Source: Acanthochromis polyacanthus
Lineage: Eukaryota > Chordata > Actinopteri > Pomacentridae
Reading direction: 5' to 3'
Length of the DNA stretch: 64,000 bases
Assembly (NCBI RefSeq): GCF_021347895.1
Contig: NC_067122.1
Location: forward strand, 38,622,082-38,686,081
Part shown: piece by piece, positions 62,691 to 64,000 of the stretch
Layout: each line of letters opens with the position of its first letter
How positions within the stretch are numbered: the first letter of the stretch is position 1
Notes under the pieces: model-generated
Seen by the model: only the letters and a program-made list of their open reading frames with translations
Told to the model about the DNA's origin: nothing
Database searches by the model: none
Position numbers and translations under genes: made by a program

Positions 62691-63440
62691 CGTCATTTTG
62701 TTTCCCTTCACTGTGCCACGCACTAATGCACCCGTGACTGTGTGTGTACTCGCTTAGCGCGCTATGTGTTTTATTTGGGTTTTTACATTCTAAGCTTTCT
62801 AGTCAACGTTCAAAAGTAAAAAAGGATGATTGCTTATCAGTAATAATGATTTTTTTTTTTTTTACAATTTATAGGACACAGGTACTCTACTGGAGCCTAT
62901 CCCAAATATGAGACGCGCAGCACGAGGTGCACATTCACGAAAACTAGCTATTTGTGAAATGTTTACTGATTTCAAGACATGCTTTGGACAGAATATTTTA
63001 CTGGCTTGTTTTGTCTGGATGTCCAAGGTTGGATTATGGCCGTTTTTTGTGGAATATTTTCATCTGTGACTAGTTATGAGACTTCAAAGGTGAGTTGTGC
63101 CGTTTACGTTATTTGTTGTTTGTTGGACAAATGTGTTTATATTACCCGTTGTGGTAATCACATCTGAAAGTGGTTTATACCGGCGGATTCATGAGAATCT
63201 AAGCTTTCCATGGGTGTATAATGTTTCTATCATCGAGTTTGCAGCTTCGGTCAATTTAGCAAAATACATTTGCACATCTCAAGACGGCCCGAATACGGGC
63301 CGCTACAGTACCGAACAGTCACCAGTAACATATCTCCATGCATGAAAATGGTCAAAGTCAAAATAACCACAACTGCCTAAAATCACATCAAACTTTTCTG
63401 TCATTCACCCATACATCATAACATGAAAGTACATACATGG
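62691..63440. other. Stretch downstream of the THAP exon, nothing firmly recognised
   Basis: A GACTTCAAAG|GTGAGT donor-like site lies on the plus strand at 63081-63096, but no coding exon can be assigned. No second exon for the THAP domain (C..H followed by a hydrophobic F box) was found on the minus strand here. Confidence 0.35.
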
Positions 63441-63447
63441 GACTAAC

Positions 63448-63600
63448 CTGGCACAAAAACGATGATGAAGTCGGTTTCCATCCCACTCTCCGGACTTTAT
63501 TTTCCCACAGTTTCCTTCTTTCAGGATCACTGGGAAACCTAAACATGTGGGATCCCTTCTCTGACCGATTTGTGCACCCAAAAGCACAACAGCCCGTCAT
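63448..63600 (-). CDS. THAP zinc-finger protein, first coding exon
   Basis: ATG at 63600-63598 (minus) opens 51 codons ending at a CCAG|GTTAGT splice donor (63448/63447). The peptide starts MTGCCAFGCTNRSEKG, continues HMFRFPSDPERRKLW, and ends GWKPTSSSFLCQ. This matches the first three-quarters of a THAP domain: C-x3-C, the FRFP-type F/P box, a conserved W and the third Cys. The final His and AVPTIF-like box should be in exon 2, which is not visible. THAP domains bind DNA in cellular factors and in P-element-like transposases; which this is cannot be told. The intron is phase 0. A YY1-like AAAATGGCGCC motif at 63698-63708 upstream suggests a promoter. Confidence 0.8.
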
Positions 63601-63689
63601 TTTTCAGGGAATTTAGGAAGCTTTGGAAGACCTGGAATTACACTCTGTGGTGTAAACAACGTTAACAGGAAAACCCGGCGTTCATGAAT

Positions 63690-63715
63690 AGGAAACAAAA
63701 TGGCGCCCATTACGG
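63690..63715 (-). promoter_or_regulatory. Candidate core promoter with YY1-like motif
   Basis: The AACAAAATGGCGCCCATTACG block lies about 100 bp upstream of the THAP exon ATG on its coding strand. AAAATGGCG is the core of the YY1 site found near start sites of many TATA-less vertebrate genes. No TATA box is visible. This is inference. Confidence 0.4.
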
Positions 63716-63779
63716 TGGCCGACAGGGGCCAACGATCTGCAACTTTCCAAAACTCCTCAGTTTAGGAAAACAGCTTCAA

Positions 63780-64000
63780 GTACAGAAACGATGCAAAATC
63801 ACTAACTCAAACATAGGTCTAAACGAGGTACAAAAGAGGATCGTGGTGCAAATGAAATAACGCGCTGAAAAAAAACAAAACGCGCTGCTGAAAGAGGAAC
63901 GATGCAAAGGAGAAAACGATCTGCAAATCAAGTAACGATTCCAAAACAAAGAAACGATCTCCAAAACAAAGAAACGATCTGCAAACTAAGAAACGATTTC
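63780..64000. repeat. Degenerate ~20-bp minisatellite with AACGATCTGCAAA core, runs off the window
   Basis: AACGATCTGCAAA-type units occur at about 63787, 63899, 63916 and then every 19-20 bp from 63936 to the end (CCAAAACAAAGAAACGATCT). An isolated AACGATCTGCAA sits at 63731. Confidence 0.75.

Overview
The window looks like a gene-poor, transposon-rich stretch of a teleost fish chromosome. The evidence is the repeat content: Tc1-like elements and their short derivatives, hAT, Tigger-like and TTAA-inserting elements, L1-, L2- and Penelope-like retroelements, tRNA-headed SINEs, a Ty3/gypsy element, and long (CA)n/(TA)n tracts. No bacterial-style operon, origin or CRISPR array is present. Only two pieces look like vertebrate gene exons: a lone last exon of an importin-7/8-type gene at 52301-52575 (+), and a first exon coding for a THAP zinc finger at 63448-63600 (-). 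Almost all other open frames read through low-complexity DNA or transposon remains.

Layout. 1-12 kb is mostly anonymous AT-rich DNA with a 624-bp fold-back element (3536-4159), a Tc1-type MITE (7398-7626) and three copies of one medium repeat. 12.7-18.2 kb is a nested pile: a RecQ-type helicase fragment, an internally deleted hAT element that keeps an intron, and an L1-like LINE split by a Rex1/L2-like LINE tail and by a nearly complete Tc1 element. A 694-bp DNA element with a 6-bp target duplication follows. 18-30 kb is mostly unannotated, with microsatellites, a purine tract, an L2 3' end and a SINE. 30-46 kb holds a solo LTR inside a MITE, a Tigger-like MITE, Penelope-like and L2-like coding remains, and an hAT MITE with a perfect 8-bp duplication.

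48.1-53.6 kb is the most unusual part. A decayed minus-strand Ty3/gypsy pol lies between two direct repeats that begin and end TG...CA. At the primer-binding-site position of each repeat there is a complete 73-nt tRNA-Lys(CTT) sequence, antisense to the element. The homology continues past the tRNA into a leader with a 20-bp minisatellite, so this is a tandem LTR-internal-LTR-leader arrangement. The element lacks gag and the N-terminal part of RT; in their place are an 18-bp inverted micro-duplication, a second minisatellite and the importin exon.

53.7-64 kb carries a decayed second Tc1, another copy of the solo-LTR family, a 1.14-kb element with long TIRs, an 84-bp piggyBac-like mini-element, a G-rich LINE/SINE tail, the THAP exon with a YY1-like promoter motif, and a minisatellite running off the end. 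All names come from recognising motifs by eye; no database search was possible.
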